Below are positions 39,938 to 53,076 of a DNA stretch of 64,000 nucleotides, piece by piece. The DNA is taken from the NCBI RefSeq assembly GCF_036711975.1, contig NC_091966.1, positions 20,839,501 to 20,903,500 of the forward strand. Reading direction: 5' to 3'. Under the pieces are notes generated by a model. It was not told the origin of the DNA. It saw only the letters and a program-made list of their open reading frames with translations, and ran no database searches. The position numbers and the translations under genes were made by a program. The DNA is from Onthophagus taurus. Its lineage: Eukaryota; Arthropoda; Insecta; Coleoptera; Scarabaeidae. The stretch's first letter is position 1, and each line of letters opens with the position of its first letter.

Positions 39938-42515
39938 ATCAAATGAGATGATTTTTCGCCATTATCATTGCTCGAACAAACGTAAATGCATGCACCGTAA
40001 GCGACCTGCGAAGCATCGGAAAATCCATGTAATGTAATTGACACTACCTTTGCTACAATAACCGGTCTTGGTATTGCTATTTTGCTTATCATTTTGATGC
40101 TTTTAATAAAATTTGACCATTTTTGTTTTAAACAGTCCGGAATTTCATCATCCCAATCGCTTTGTAATTGCCACAATTCTTGTAAAATTAGCTTAGCTTT
40201 CACAATACATGGATTAATGAGACCCAAAGGATCGAATATTCGCGCCACCTGTGATAATATAACCCGTTTGGTAATTTTGTCATTTTTAATTTCAAAATCG
40301 GTACTGTAATGTAAAGTGTCTTCTCGTGGATGCCAAACAATTCCCAACGCTCTTGTCTCAGTTCCGTCGTTAATCTGAAATTTGTCTAGCTGGTTGTTCT
40401 CATTGTGTAGAACCCTGCTATCGTTCGATTGCCATTTTCTTAATTTAAAGCCCGATTTCGCCAATATACTAGCAAGTTCATCTTTAATTTTCAATGCTTC
40501 TTGCCAATCATCAGAACCAGTTATCAAATCATCCATGTAGAAATCTCGTAATATGATGTTACAAGCTACTGCGTTAGAATTTCTACAATTCAAGCCAACC
40601 TGATGTAAAACACGTGTTGCTAAAAATGATGCACTAGATGTGCCGTAAGTAACTGTGTTCAAACGATACGGCTTTATTTCATCATTAGGGTCGTATCGCC
40701 ATAATATTCTTTGAAAATCTCTTTGTGTTTTATGAATAAGGATCATTCTGTACATCTTTTCTGCGTCTGCGGTTATCACTATCGGGTGCATTCTCATTCT
40801 AACAACTATATCGAACAAATCACTCTGGATTTTTGGGCCAACCTTTAAAACGTCATTCAAACTTAAGCCTGATGTCGTCTTCGCTGAAGCATCAAATACC
40901 ATTCTTACTTTAGTAGTGCTACTCGTTTGTTTTATCACAGCATGGTGAGGCAAATAAATTACAATGTCATTATCACACTTATCGAAAGAAGTAAGAGTCA
41001 TGTGGCCCAAATCCTCATATTCTTTTAAGAATTTATTATACTCCTGCCGTAAATTTGAATTTTTTGCTAGTTTTCTTTCTAACGAGATTAGTCTGTTTTT
41101 TGCTATATCAAAAGAATCTCCTAATGATATGTGATTATCTCGTAAAGGCAATTTAACTGTAAATTGTCCGGTTTCGTCACGTTCAAACTCTTCGCGAAAA
41201 TTCAATTCACATTCCATTTCCTCTTTTGACAATTTAGAGTTTGCAATTTCAATATTTTCAATTTCCCAAAAACGTTCGATCTGCTTGTGTAAATTGTCGG
41301 TTGCCAAAAAACATCTTGTTTCGTTTTTCTGTTTTATTTTTCCTAACATGGGTCCGGCAACTATCCAACCTAACTTTGTATTTTGTAATATAGGACCGTG
41401 CTTTCCCAACTTTAGCTGATCTGGTTTCATTAAGTCGTAAAATATTTCGCATCCCAATAAAACATCAATTTCGGTTGTTTCGTTGTAACTGGGATCAGCT
41501 AATTTTAAATCACTAGGAATTCTTAGATTCGATGTATCGAACGAAGCTTGTGGTAAGCTACCAGTAATGTTGTCGATAACAAGAAATTCCAATTTGTTTT
41601 GATAGGAACAGTCTGCTGATTTAATAATTGTCTCTGTTTTACAAGTTATGTTGCAAATGCTTTGGCTAATACCGGAAATAGGTGCAGCTATATCTTTTCC
41701 CGTTAACTGCAATTTATCGAACAGAAATTTGGTGCAAAAATTTGATTGACTGCCCGAATCCAGCAACGCACGACATTTAACGAATTCTCCGTGCTTATTG
41801 TAAACATTAATAATAGCAGTTGGTAAAATTATTTGTCTTGTTTTAGGAATATAACTTTGTGATGTCATAGTGATTGGCGGTTTCTCATCGTTTTCTTGTT
41901 TGTCGTCGCTCCAACGACTTTGTTTGATATCGTGATCAATTTTTGATATTTCGCTTCGACTAACGTGTGCTTTAATATTAGTAGCTTGTCTTTGACGTAA
42001 ATGAAAATTTTTGTCATGTAAAATAGTATTATGACGTTTCTGACAAATTTGACAACTTTTGCTGTTGCATTTATTAGGAGTATGACCGGATTTTAGGCAA
42101 TTTGTGCATATGTTATTCTTTTTTAGTTCGTTGTAACGTTCGTTAATAGGTAATTTTAATAATCTTTCGCATTTGAATGTAAAATGATCATTGTTTTTGC
42201 AAAAAGTGCAAGACAAAAAGGCTGTTTTTTCGTTATTTGAAGTAATATGCATTGATACCTTTTCGTTTGTACGTTCATTGAATTTATTTGCAAGTTTACC
42301 GTCTAATGATTCAAGAAGTTGGCATTTTTCTTTTAAAACTTTTAAAAATTGATCCAATTTCGGCGTGGTAATGTTTTTTGAATGAGTTTCCCATTCCCGT
42401 TGTGTTTGCTTATCTAATTTTATTGATACAATATGTATTAAAAGTGTATCCCAATGTTGTACTGGCTCACCTAATGTTTGTAAAGAACGAAAATCTTTTA
42501 GAAAATTGTCGATAA
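39892..42515 (-). pseudogene. BEL/Pao gag C-terminus, protease and reverse transcriptase
   Basis: Minus strand. CCHC-like knuckles (CTFCKNNDHFTFKCERL, CTNCLKSGHTPNKC), aspartyl protease (CRALLDSGSQSNFC, LLGCEIFYD), then Pao-type RT with RMVFDASAKT and the catalytic FYMDDLITGS. After FSDASQVAYGACIYV the frame is joined by an internal deletion to the end of RNase H, ending at SKSRVAPIGR; the following reading frame is shifted. Confidence 0.92.
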
Positions 42516-43160
42516 GTTTTCTAAATTAACGTGCGACTCTCGGGTCAGTGGTTGTAGCTCAAAAATGTTTTTTACGTGATTCCGTATCAAAACCTTTTTA
42601 TTTTCATATCTTTCGCGTAATAGCTCAATAGCTACGTCATAATTTGCTTCTGATATTTCGAGTGAATTTATAATTCGTAAAGCGTCATCTTTCAAGCAAG
42701 ATTGTAAATAATAAAATTTCTGAATTTTATTTAACCTTGCATTGTCATGTACGAGCGATTTGTACAATTCGAAAAATCTCAACCATTCTTCGTATGATCC
42801 TTTAAATTGAGGAAGATTCAAAGATGGTAAATTAGCCGAAAATTGTGAATAAGTATCGACGATTGTTGTCTTGTTGACTGATTTATTTAATTCGGTAATT
42901 TCTTCAGCGCGAGAAATAACCTCAAAGTATTTATTTTCAAACGTTTCGCGTTCCGTTGATTGACTTTGTTCGTCACCTTTTTCGTTTTCTTCGATTTCCG
43001 TTTGTATGTTATCAAATTCGTCCCATAATTTTTCTAATCGTTTTAATCGTGTTTTTAATTCCGCGATGTTTTTATTACCCAATTGTACTTCGTCTACGAA
43101 CGAACCGAATCGTGTAACTTGTGATTTTATTACGGCGCGCTTCTTTACTAATTGTTCCAT
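42498..43160 (-). pseudogene. BEL/Pao gag N-terminal part
   Basis: Begins MEQLVKKRAVIKSQVTRF, typical of BEL gag; contains PQFKGSYEEWLRFFELYKSL, the conserved LP.F.G....W..F motif. A frameshift near 42515 separates it from the knuckle/pol frame. Confidence 0.9.
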
Positions 43161-43379
43161 CGCATCGATTTGTACTCGTGAAAGGGATTAAAAGGATGGA
43201 CCAAATATAAAGGACACGAACCTGTATTGCCGTTGTTTAATATTAGCGTCTGTTGCCTTCCCATCCAGCGTAATGACGTCACCAACAAAGAGCGACTCGT
43301 CGAAACTTGTTGGCTGATGTAACCTAACCACAATGTTGATATCACTCAAATTTCGATAATCTTCGCTCGAAGGACCAAA

Positions 43380-43613
43380 TGTTGTGTTCTGTATGTTATT
43401 TATTTTGAAATGAACTGTATTTCTTTATTTTCTTGTTTTTAATTAAGTGACATTCGCAAATTTAGGTTTTTGTCTAAAGGATAACTAAAACGCACCTAAC
43501 ACCTTTTCTCATTCGACAGGAAGTGTCCATTTTTATTTCGCTGCCAACTTACAACTTAAAAATAACCAAATATTACTCTAAGTCAAAAAAAAACAAAAAC
43601 ACCAGACAGAACA
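43380..43613 (-). repeat. BEL/Pao 5' LTR
   Basis: 234 bp, almost the same as 37826-38058. It is the promoter-side LTR of this minus-strand element. Confidence 0.93.
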
Positions 43614-43745
43614 TTAACGTTGGGTTACTTCTTTTTCGATGTCGGGTTAGTTCTTGTTCGCGGTCACCAATTTGTGGGACAATTTAAAAAGAGAGTAAAA
43701 CCAATTTGCGTTACAACGTGACTTGACTTTTTATTTTGTAATAAT

Positions 43746-44061
43746 CAAGGTTTGTAAAGCGTATTGTACCAGGTTGGCCAGATCCAACCTTTTAAAAAAT
43801 AATAATAAATAATAAATAATAATAAAAAAATAAATAAATCGTGCTTAAAAGAAAAATCAATAAAATTAAACAAATGTTGAATAAAATGTAAAACTTAGAC
43901 CAAAATAAAGACTTAACTTTTTGTTCTGTTTATATTAAAAAAGGTTCGTCGTCTACTCCGACTCGGATCTCCAGATCTGGTGACGTCATCCCCCCCTTCA
44001 CTCTTCAAATCGAGTTTTTCCATCTCTGGCCAACCTGGTACAATACACTTTACGAACCTTG
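43746..44061. mobile_element. hAT-type MITE, 316 bp, 8-bp TSD
   Basis: TIRs of about 37 bp start CAAGGTTTGTAAAGCGTATT (left) and CAAGGTTCGTAAAGTGTATT (right, inverted). Perfect 8-bp duplication GTAATAAT at 43738-43745 and 44062-44069. CA(A)GG ends and 8-bp TSD are hAT features. No coding. Confidence 0.85.
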
Positions 44062-44308
44062 GTAATAATAATAATAACCAACACTTTTTGTATCACTATG
44101 GATTTACAATTTTTGTTTAAAAAAGAACTTATTACTATGATTTATTTTTGAGGTTTAAATTTATGATTTATTCATTTATGATTTAATTTATAATTGTGGT
44201 GGTTGCCACACACACAAACTCCTTTGAACATTTTTAAATGATTGGTTTAATAAAAAATAGGCAGAAAGATATAAACATTTATTTAAAAGGTTAAAAACAA
44301 GCTAATAT

Positions 44309-46330
44309 CTAATCTTTGTACATTTCTTTGGTCATTAAACGACGTAAATTATTATTAGGCTTAAAATTAAAACACGTATCCGTAACAATACGTTTACTGT
44401 GCAACAGACCTATAATGGTGTCAGTACCAAGTTTGTTTCTTTGTTTGGTTTTTAACAGATTTATTGTTGAAAACGTTCTTTCCACATTAGCACTTGAATG
44501 TGGTAAAATCTGTAATTTATAAATAAATTCTGTTAAATTCGCAAACATAGGTGTGTCATCGCCGCATTTTATGTTTGAAATTGTGAACTAAAATTCAAAG
44601 ATTTTTTCAGTGTTTGGGACATCTATGTTTTTTAAAAGCCTCCATTCATTGTCAATTATTTGTAGGTTTTTCTCCTCGACTAAATTTGGCCATTTTGATG
44701 CTATAGGGGCAATAGTATTAATCTGTGTTTGACGGACAGACTGAGGATTCAAAAAAGATAACTCTTTTATAAATTGTCTTTTAAAGGGAAACGCTGCAAT
44801 ATTTGTTTTACTCCTTCAATATAAAACGCCAGGCAATTTGTTTTAAGATGATGTAACTCCGTCTCTTGTAGATTTGTTAAATTAATTGCAACCCCAAAAT
44901 ACATTTTTTCCAAAGGTAACATATTCCTGAGATTTTGAAAATCTACGTTAAAAACTTCGTTGCTTTGTAGAATTTCAGGTTTTATGTAATAATCCATCAT
45001 TGTTTTTACTACCAATGTCACTGAGGTATATATATTGCTTATTTGAGGACTTTCAGATTGCATCTGCCTGTTTAAGTTTACAAATAATGGTAAAACAAAC
45101 TGCAAAAATTGCAAGTATAATTTGTAGACTGGGGTTTTTAAATGAGTTAAAATATTATCGGACTGAATATCATCCTTATGATGGTATTCGTATATACATC
45201 GGTGAAAAAGAGAACTAGGGCGTCATATTGTTCGAGGATTCGGTCAACCACACTTATAAGAGATAGCCAACGAGTCTGACACGGGTGCAAAATTTTATGG
45301 CCTTTAATATTACAGAAGTCTTGGAATGCTTTGAATTCTGAAATCCGTTTGGGACTATTGCTGAAATAATTGTGAATATCTCGAGTGATAGCTTCTACAA
45401 AATTTGGTAGTTTACTACATGCATTTGACACACACAATGCAAAACTATGACAAATGCATTTTAAAATAAAAATATTGCGAACTGCCTTAATGAACCTTGA
45501 TGCTACTGAATTATGCCGCCCCATCATATTGGAAGCGCCATCCGCAGCAAAGCCAATGAGATTTGACGTATAGGGAATGTTATTTTGAGTAAAAAAAGAA
45601 ATAATTTGTTCAAATAAAACTTCTGCTTGAGCATTTTCTATTGGAAGAAGGGTTAAAAAGCAATCTTGAATATTATTATCAAACATTAATCTTACAACCA
45701 AGCATAAATGTTTCATTGTTGTTCTGTCTGTTGTTTCATCGATAATTAAACTAAATTTATTATTTTTTAATAACTGAATTAATGTTTGGGATGAATAGGC
45801 GCCAATGACATTTTTTATTATATTTGTTGTTTTAATGCGCGCAGATTTGATACCTGCAGCAATTTTTGAGTCAGGACATACCGATCGTAGCAAGTCGGGA
45901 ATATGATCCATTAATACCAAGGGCAAATTATGTTCAACCACAAAGGCCGCCAATTTTAATTCAGCATCTTTTACTTGAGTGTCGAGTTCGCCAGACATCA
46001 TATCTCTTAAGGATCTCTGCTTGAGTTTAACTCGACAAGCTTGCTTGTGCTTTTCTCTTTCTGCGTGTCGGCGAAGTTGTAGCTTTCCAGCTTTGATGCT
46101 GATATCCAGTTCACAAGCAATGCAATAGGATCCCTACAAAAAATGGTATGAAATATAAACCAAGTTAATGTCTAAAAAAACCTTTTTGCTTGCCTGCAGC
46201 CACCCCTTTAAGTCTGGTTCATCTTCCCATCTGCAACTGTAGGTTTGATGGTATTTTAATTTTTTGACAGGTGTTTGAGCCCCATCAGAATTGTCTCGTG
46301 TTTCTTCAGAACTACTGGACCGACGCAATG
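44309..46330 (-). pseudogene. hAT transposase gene (BED finger plus RNase-H-like core), frameshifted
   Basis: Minus strand. Exon 1 (about 46330-46184) has YSCRWEDEPDLKGWLQASKK; a donor GTTTTTTT and acceptor TTTTGTAG (46135) join it to a BED-like finger (GSYCIACELDISIKAGKLQL, HAEREKHK). The core follows: SLIIDETTDRTTMKHLCLVV with the first catalytic Asp, IGFAADGASNMMG with the second, CHSFALCVSNAC, and CQTRWLSLISVVDRIL (hAT RW motif). Frameshifts near 45200 and in 44580-44770 separate it from a helical insert and the C-terminal dimerisation domain (LPHSSANVERTFSTINLLKT at about 44490). Insect ZBED/SCAND-like hAT group. Confidence 0.88.
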
Positions 46331-46879
46331 TTCTTGAATGTCCTGCTTCTGCTATTATGCACCGTACTATATTTCCAAAAATGTTAATGATTTGGTTTTT
46401 TTTCGTTTTTATAGTGTACTAATACACAAGAACAAATAAAAATAAATTCACTTACCACTTGTTAAATCGGATTCAAATCAAAGAACACTTAAAAACACTA
46501 AACGCTTTGTGATTTTCTTCTGATAGTGGTTTAAATATAAATGACTCATAATTCTCTTCGATTTTCTTTTATACCTCGCCACTTCGGTAAAGTACCCATT
46601 TTCATTAATTAAAAATGTAGCGCTCGTAGCGCCAACTAGAATTACCGACTTTACAGAATCCGCACCAGCAAGTGAACTACCGAATGTAAAGATACTTTTA
46701 AATACTAACAGAGGGCAGTATTTGAAAACAAATGAAGGAAGTTTCCTCGAACCAGCGAGGTGAAATGTTCGAACCGCATCGCACCCTTACTGTATTATAT
46801 TATGTTTTATTTTGTGTTATTTCTATCTAAAGTTACTTATTGTGTTTAAAAGAGTAAATAAGTAAGCTTTTTATGAACC
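46331..46879. other. Spacer between hAT and gypsy fragments
   Basis: No gene. Upstream part may be hAT 5' flank; AGCGCTCGTAGCGCC at about 46620 is a short palindrome. Confidence 0.3.
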
Positions 46880-49000
46880 GTGGTGTGTTTTATTAAAACT
46901 ATTTCCACAGATACACGATGCACGGTTGCAAATAGTGAGAGTTGTCTGGTTGAGGGCGCTGTAAGTGTTCCAATCACGGTCGAAGGTCGGAGTAAAATCG
47001 TAGAAATACTATTAGTACCAGAAGTACGGCATAATTTGATATTGGGAGTGGATTTTTGGCGTAAAATGCGAGTAGTGCCTGACTTGAGACGCGGCGAGTG
47101 GACCTTTTCATGTGACCCTCGATGCGATTCAGGCTCAGGTTGAGCTTAGTATTAGTGATCAAAATAAATTATCGTTATTTCTGGATCGGGTTTTTGACGC
47201 GAATTCGGAACATAAATTAGGTCACACACAATTAGTAGAACATCATATCAAGGTAAATCCCGATGTTTTGCCTATTAAACAGAGGTATTACCCTATATCG
47301 CCAGCAATGCAAGCCGTGGTCGATCGAGAACTAGACGAAATGCTATTGATGGGCGTCGTAGAAAAATCTAATAGTCCATGGGCGTCTCCAATTTTATTAG
47401 TACCCAAACGTGATAGGGGACATCGTTTTTGCGTAGATTTTAGGCAACTAAATAGTTACCAGAGCGGATGCGTACCCGTTACCCCAAATATCGTGGACAT
47501 TAGACAAACTTCGTGACTCGAGCTTTCTATCCTCTATTGACATTAAGTCAGCGTACTGGCAAATTTCTATGGCCGCCGAAAGTAAACAATACACCGCATT
47601 TACTGTGCCAAATCACGGGCTTTTTCAATTCAATAGAATGCCTTTCTGGTTAACGAACGCTCCGACTACGTGGGAGCGTTTTATTGACAATGTATTGGGG
47701 AGTGATCTTGAACCTCATGTTTTTGTATACTTGGATGACATCATTATTGTCACGTACTTGGGTTATGTTGTTGATCGAGACGGGTTGCATGTGGACCCCG
47801 AAAAGGTACGGTCGATATTACAGATACCTGAACCTCGGAAGGTTTCAGACGTGCGTAGATTGGTAGGAATGGCTTCGTGGTATAGGCGTTTTGTGCCGAA
47901 TTTTTCGACTATCATATTACCTCTGACGTCATTGCTGAAAAAGAATAGCAGAGGTTTTAATTGGGACGATAAATGTGATAGGACTCCAGCAATACAATTT
48001 TTCCATTAAGCATAGGAAAGGGAAGAGCATGTTGTACCCGATGCTTTGTCTAGGGCGGTACCCGCGTTAGTTGATGAAATTGAAGACGAGATTAAATTAG
48101 AACCCTGGTATGTTAAAATGTTGCGGTCGGTAAAATCACAGCCGGAAAAGTATCCGTTGTATCGCGTTGAAAACGAGAAATTATTTAAGTCCATACGTAC
48201 TCAACATAACGCGCTTGAAAATCGTAATGATACGTGGAAATTAGTAGTACGAAAAGCTCAGAGAATAGAATTGTTAAAAAAATATCACGATTTACCGGAA
48301 ACGGGTGGACACTTAGGCGTGGCTAAAACAATTTCGCGGATATCTCAACGGTATTACTGAAAGCACCTGCAGGTCAACTCCGGAGTCATATAAATGCCAT
48401 ACGTCCGTGGCGTCAAATGATAAGCGTTGATATTATAGGACCCTTGCCGCGTAGTAATAAAGGCTTTTCTTTCATTCGATTTGCTATCCGTTACGAAAAA
48501 CAACGGCGTCGTCGGTTATTAAGAATTTAGAAGAGAACGTGTTTCTTACTTTTGGGGTGCCGCAAACCATCATTGCAGATAATGGTGTTCAATTCCGGTC
48601 GCATCAATTCGAAAAATTGATGAAAGATTATCGTGTAAAGATTAAATTCACTCATTTTTATCATACTCAGGATAATCCAACCGAAAGTGTAAATCGTACC
48701 ATAAAAACGATGCTTATGGCGTATGTTAGTGATAACCACCGAAAGTGGGATGTTTTTCTACCTAAGGTTACCTGTGCCTTAAGAACTGCGAAGCACGCAG
48801 GAACGGGTTATTCCCCTTATTTTGTAAATCATTTGCGCGAAATGATTTTGGACGGTGAGCTACACGAAATCGACAATATTCAGGAAAAACAAAGTAACAA
48901 AAATAGAGCGAAAACATTTAGTAAGCTCTTTTCGGAAATACATACACGATTGAGGTTGGTTTCTTTACGTTCGAAACAGTATTACAATTTGAGGTGTTGG
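46880..49000 (+). pseudogene. Ty3/gypsy pol remnant (protease, RT, integrase), heavily frameshifted
   Basis: Plus strand. VEILLVPEVRHNLILGVDFW (46990-47080) is the retropepsin end. RT: LPIKQRYYPISPAMQAVVDR, NSPWASPILLVPKRD, VDFRQLNS, then after a frameshift GLFQFNRMPFWLTNAPTTW and catalytic FVYLDDIIIV (47745). A deletion follows (YLGYVVDRDGLHVDPEKV directly after), then connection (MASWYRRFVPNFS). RNase H is missing. Integrase: HDLPETGGHLGVAKT at 48290, DDE part TIIADNGVQFRSHQF and SVNRTIKTMLMAYV at 48565-48725. Decayed copy. Confidence 0.87.
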
Positions 49001-49499
49001 GATTTAAAATGTTATGTTGGCGTCCTCTTTTTTAAACTTATTTTCTGTCTTTCCTTCTTTTCTTCTTTCTTCTCTTTTCTGAACCTTTGTGGTAATATTG
49101 GCTTTGGGTATAAGAAATTTTTGGAGAAAAATTTCTTTTGGCGGGAAAGAGGGGTGTGTTACGTTTTTATTTTTTTCTGTTTCTTAGTGTTTCTTCTCAA
49201 TAGACAGGCAGCAAAATTTGTTTTATATTTTTTTTTGTTTCAGCGACCTTTCCTTTTACCCATTAGATGTCGTTATTCCTTACTTCTTTAAAATTTTGTT
49301 TGCAAAATATTTATTAATAATCTTATTATTTTTTTTTGGGAGAGAGTATTCTCTTTTTTTTGTTAATAAGGGATTTAGTTTTTAAATGTGTAGTAAATAT
49401 GTAAATACTCTAGGTAATATTTATTTTGACTTTTACTTTTGGGTGTTGCGCGATAAGGTACATTTTTTTTGAAAATTCGAGTCGAGTATAAATTCGGAC
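49001..49499. other. T-rich sequence after the gypsy pol, probable 3' region/LTR
   Basis: Many T runs, GGGAGAGAGTATTCTC at 49339; no coding frame. Likely 3' untranslated/LTR part of the preceding element. Confidence 0.35.
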
Positions 49500-49760
49500 G
49501 GGTTTTGAAAACTCGGTCTCTTTGGTTTTGGTGACAATTCTCTCCGTCGGTGGTGAAGAAAAGCAACGACGAGTGTAAATCAGCGTAGATAGACATTTTG
49601 GAAAATTTGCGATTAAATTTTGGCGTCTTGAGGGTAATCCAGACATCGGAAATATCACTCCCGTTGAAAAGTCGCGGTTAAGTCTTTTCTATAACCCGAC
49701 GCGGGTATTTTAACCGGATTTAATATTTTTCACCATTTTCCGTAAATTTTTCGGCGTAGA
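49500..49760 (+). repeat. Gypsy LTR-end/primer-site/leader segment (same family as 15850-16060)
   Basis: Closely matches the reverse complement of 15850-16060, including TTTTGGCGTCTTGAGG and the leader CCGTTGAAAAGTCGCGGTTA. A shorter phrase at its start (GACGGGTTTTGAAAACTCGG) also occurs at about 14915-14935. A leader placed after a pol gene means a second, truncated element starts here. Confidence 0.55.
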
Positions 49761-50632
49761 CGTCGACCAACTGAGGTAAGAATTGCTTATTTCGGTTAAT
49801 CATAACTTTTCCCATCCATATCACAACATCCTTATTATTTATTGTTCCATAATTTCATTGATTAGATTTACCCCTTTCATCTTTTAAAAAAAAAAAAGGA
49901 AATCAACCGTTCACACTTTCATCCGTTCATTCTTTTCATCCATTCCCTTAGCGAATTTTTTTTTCTAATCGGTAATTACGATCCGTAGGTCTTTCTTTTG
50001 GAGGAACCATTTTTTTTTTAATGAAATTTTTGGTCCTAATATTCTGAGCACATTTTAATAACTTCAATACCACTGGATATCCACTCCTTATAAAAAAAAG
50101 GAAGACAACTTAAGGTCAGATCAACAATTCGTTTTAAACTTCGATTTTTTTTTATTCTACTTTATTGTCTGTCTATTGTTTCAATTATTTAGTTTGATAA
50201 TTCAATTTTTTTTTGTACATTATAATAATACTAGCCTAGTTATTTACCTTTTTTTTTAAGAAAAAAAAAAGAATAACATACAAACTAAATTTAGGATGTA
50301 TAACATTGTTTTGAATTTGCGAATCAATTTATTATAATTTATTTTACTTTTGTAAAAGAGTTTAATTGGTATTTTTTTTTGTTATTTATTTTGAAATTCA
50401 ATTTTTTTTTAATTTAATCGATTTCTGAAACAAGTACTTGAGGTAGACAATCGGTGTCGCGGTCAATCAGGTGTTTCATTTAGTTTTTTTTTTTTGGTTA
50501 TCCAATTAAATCTGCTTAGTTTAATTTTTTTTTTTATATTTTTCGTTAGGTTGATATTAATTTTGATTTGATTTAACCTATATAATTTATTTTATTTGAT
50601 TTTTTTTTGCAATATATATATATGTTGGAGGC
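49761..50632. other. T-run-rich non-coding sequence
   Basis: About 870 bp studded with T8-T12 (or A) runs, no coding frame; starts with CAACTGAGGTAAG, a good splice donor context. Similar texture occurs at 12.6-13.0 and 60.0-60.6 kb. Confidence 0.35.
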
Positions 50633-53072
50633 AGATGATGAATTCGGCCCGTGGCCGATTTATTTAGACATATCGGCATATGTCTAAAGCTGTTAGGTCA
50701 CATGACGAAAAAATGATACAATCTGGATCTGACCATATCAGTTTGAACACGTCCCGATATGTACATTTGCACAATGCGCCGATCCGATCGGAACTACACA
50801 TAACCTCTTTTGGGATGTTTATGAGGGACATCACTTACGTGCAGTGTGTTTATTAGTACGTTTTACTGTTTTTAGCAGTTACCGAAGTTATAAAGTTTTA
50901 AATATAAAGTGGTTGACTTTAAATATGGAAAGTGAAAAATATTTAGTTGAAAAACAAATTTTTGAAACTAAGCTTTTTAAATTAATTGAAAATAGTGACG
51001 CTAATAATTTTACCACCGTACTAACTGTTGAGCATTATTTAAGTATTTTAAATCAAGTAAAGAACAGCATTTCAAAGAAAGAGACGAAGGAAAAACTAAG
51101 TTGTCAAGATTATAGGCGTTTGATTAGATTTGAAATTCTAAGAATTGGTGATAAAGAGAAAATTATTGCAAAACGAAAGAATGATGATGTGGTTTCTATT
51201 AGGTATTATTGCGATGTTACGGAGGTACACGGCATTTTAGAAAAAGTTCATAAAGATACTGGCCATAAAAGAAGATTAGGAATCGAAAAAGAAATTGCTA
51301 AGAAATATTGTAATATTCCCAGAAGTGTCACTGAAGAGTATTTGAAATTATGTGCTATGTGTCAATTAAAGAAAAAATCGAAGAAGAAAGGATTAGTAGT
51401 AAAACCAATAATTTGTACAGGATTTAATAAAAGGGAACAAATTGATCTTATTGATATGCAAACAGAACCGGATGGCCCTTATCATGAATTACCAAGACGC
51501 CTCACAAAATTTGTGTTTTTAAAACTTCTAAAAACTAAAAAGGCAGAAGAAGTAGCATATAACTTGATGGATATTTTTTGCATAGTCGGGCCACCTTGCT
51601 TACTTCATAGTGACAATCGCAGAGAATTTGTGAATCAAGTAATTACTAGCCTTGCAGATATGTTTCAAGCGAAAATAATTCATGGTAAACCACGTCATTC
51701 TCAAAGCCAAGGGTCCATCGAGAGAGCGAACCGAGATGTAAGAGACATTTTAATTGGTTGCAGCTTGGATGCGGGAAAATGAGACAACTAAGTGGGCAGA
51801 GGGTCTAAGATTTGTGCAATTAAAAAAGAATAGATCATTTCACCGAGGCATCCAACGTACTCCATACGAGGCTATGTTTGGCATCCCACTTGTTAATGGC
51901 TTAAAGATTCAAATCATCGGCTTGAAATTGTAGAGAAGTTACACGATGAGGACGACATTTATAGATTAGAAAGCAGTGTTGGTAGAAACATAGAACAGGT
52001 AGTACCTGAAAAATCAGATTCAAAATTTCAAAACAGTGATGGAGGAAATGAAAAAGATGTACAAGAAAGCTTTCCCATAAATTATTCCAAAAATGATGAT
52101 GTTGAGGAAGAATTGTTGAGGTAACCTAAAAAACGCAGAGAATTTACATTGCTTATTGTTATTATTATATGTTTCATTTTAGGAACAACGAGATCCGATT
52201 AAAATCAATAAATCACAACGATCTCATAGTATTGCATATTTAAAAAAGCAAGCAACAGAAATGTTACAGCAAAGTTGTTCCCAATTCCCAAAAATTGAAA
52301 TTGGGCAGAACGTTTTAGTTAAGATTCCTGATGTCGACAGAGGACGCTTAGCTCCTCGTAACATTTTGGCTGTTGTATTGCCCGAGAAAGATGATTTATA
52401 CCAACTTGGTACAAAAAATCCACTGGCGTCTTGGAAAAACTATATGCAAGGAATGAGTTCCAGGTATGTACTTAACTAATATTTTATATATTTAAACGGT
52501 AATAAGGTTTTTCTTTTCAGCCTTCTCAAACGAACTCATTGACATCTTCAGATGTACCCATCGAAAATAAACTCAGTTTCCGAACGGTGGCGACAAAAGA
52601 ATCAAATTCTTCCCAGGGGTTTGTAAGACGCAACTGTCGTAAACAGTGCAGTAATAAAAAGTGCAAATGCTTATTAAAAAACTTGAAATGTAACAGTAAA
52701 TGTCATTCAAGTACTTCATGTCGCAATAAGTAATAAAATAAATATTATGTTAGTTCCTACATTGCATTTGTTTCTCATATGACCAAAACAACAATTAACA
52801 TTTCGGGATATGTTTAACTGCTAAAAACAGTAAAACGTACTATAAACACACTGCACGTAAGTGACGTCCCTCATAAACATCCCAAAAGAGGTTATGTGTA
52901 GTTCCGATCGGATCGGCGCATTGTGCAAATGTACATATCGGGACGTGTTCAAACTGATATGGTCAGATCCCGATTGTATCATTTTTTCGTCATGTGACCT
53001 AACAGCTTTAGACATATGCCGATATGTCTAAATAAATCGGCCACGGGCCGAATTCGTCATCTGCCTCCAACA
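50633..53072 (+). mobile_element. Ginger-type DNA transposon with about 250-bp TIRs, 2440 bp
   Basis: Starts TGTTGGAGGCAGATGA and ends with its complement; inverted repeats 50633-50880 and 52808-53072 are nearly identical. Flanked by TATA on both sides (4-bp TSD, though the sequence is simple). TGT-type ends, 4-bp TSD and an integrase-like transposase match Ginger elements, cut-and-paste transposons whose transposase is related to gypsy integrase. Confidence 0.8.
50926..52731 (+). pseudogene. Ginger/KRBA2-like integrase-type transposase, frameshifted
   Basis: From ATG 50926 (MESEKYLVEKQIFETKLF). Integrase zinc-binding HHCC domain (VHGILEKVHKDTGHKRRLG ... CAMCQLKKKSKKKG), then a DDE core with Asp in EQIDLIDMQTEP, Asp in LHSDNRREFVNQV and Glu in QGSIERANRDV. 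The frame breaks at 51782; the next part (AEGLRFVQLKKNRSFHRGIQ) continues in another frame. 52261-52479 encodes the KRBA2-type tail IGQNVLVKIPDVDRGRLAPR. 52580-52731 is Cys-rich (CRKQCSNKKCKCLLKNLKC). Introns may account for some breaks (GGTAACC 52120, TTTTAG 52180). Several insect KRBA2-like genes are of this origin. Confidence 0.8.
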
Positions 53073-53076
53073 TATA

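Larger units (their letters stand above)
37826..43613 (-). mobile_element. BEL/Pao LTR retrotransposon, defective, TSD TTAAC
   Basis: LTRs at 37826-38058 and 43380-43613 are nearly identical (start TGTTGTGTTCTG, end CAGACAGAACA), flanked by TTAAC at 37821-37825 and 43614-43618. Immediately inside the 5' LTR the minus strand reads TTTGGTCCTTCGAGCG, a typical BEL primer-binding region. High LTR identity means a recent insertion. The gag and pol genes are frameshifted and deleted, so it was mobilised in trans or decayed since. Inserted in the leader of the gypsy element. Confidence 0.93.
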
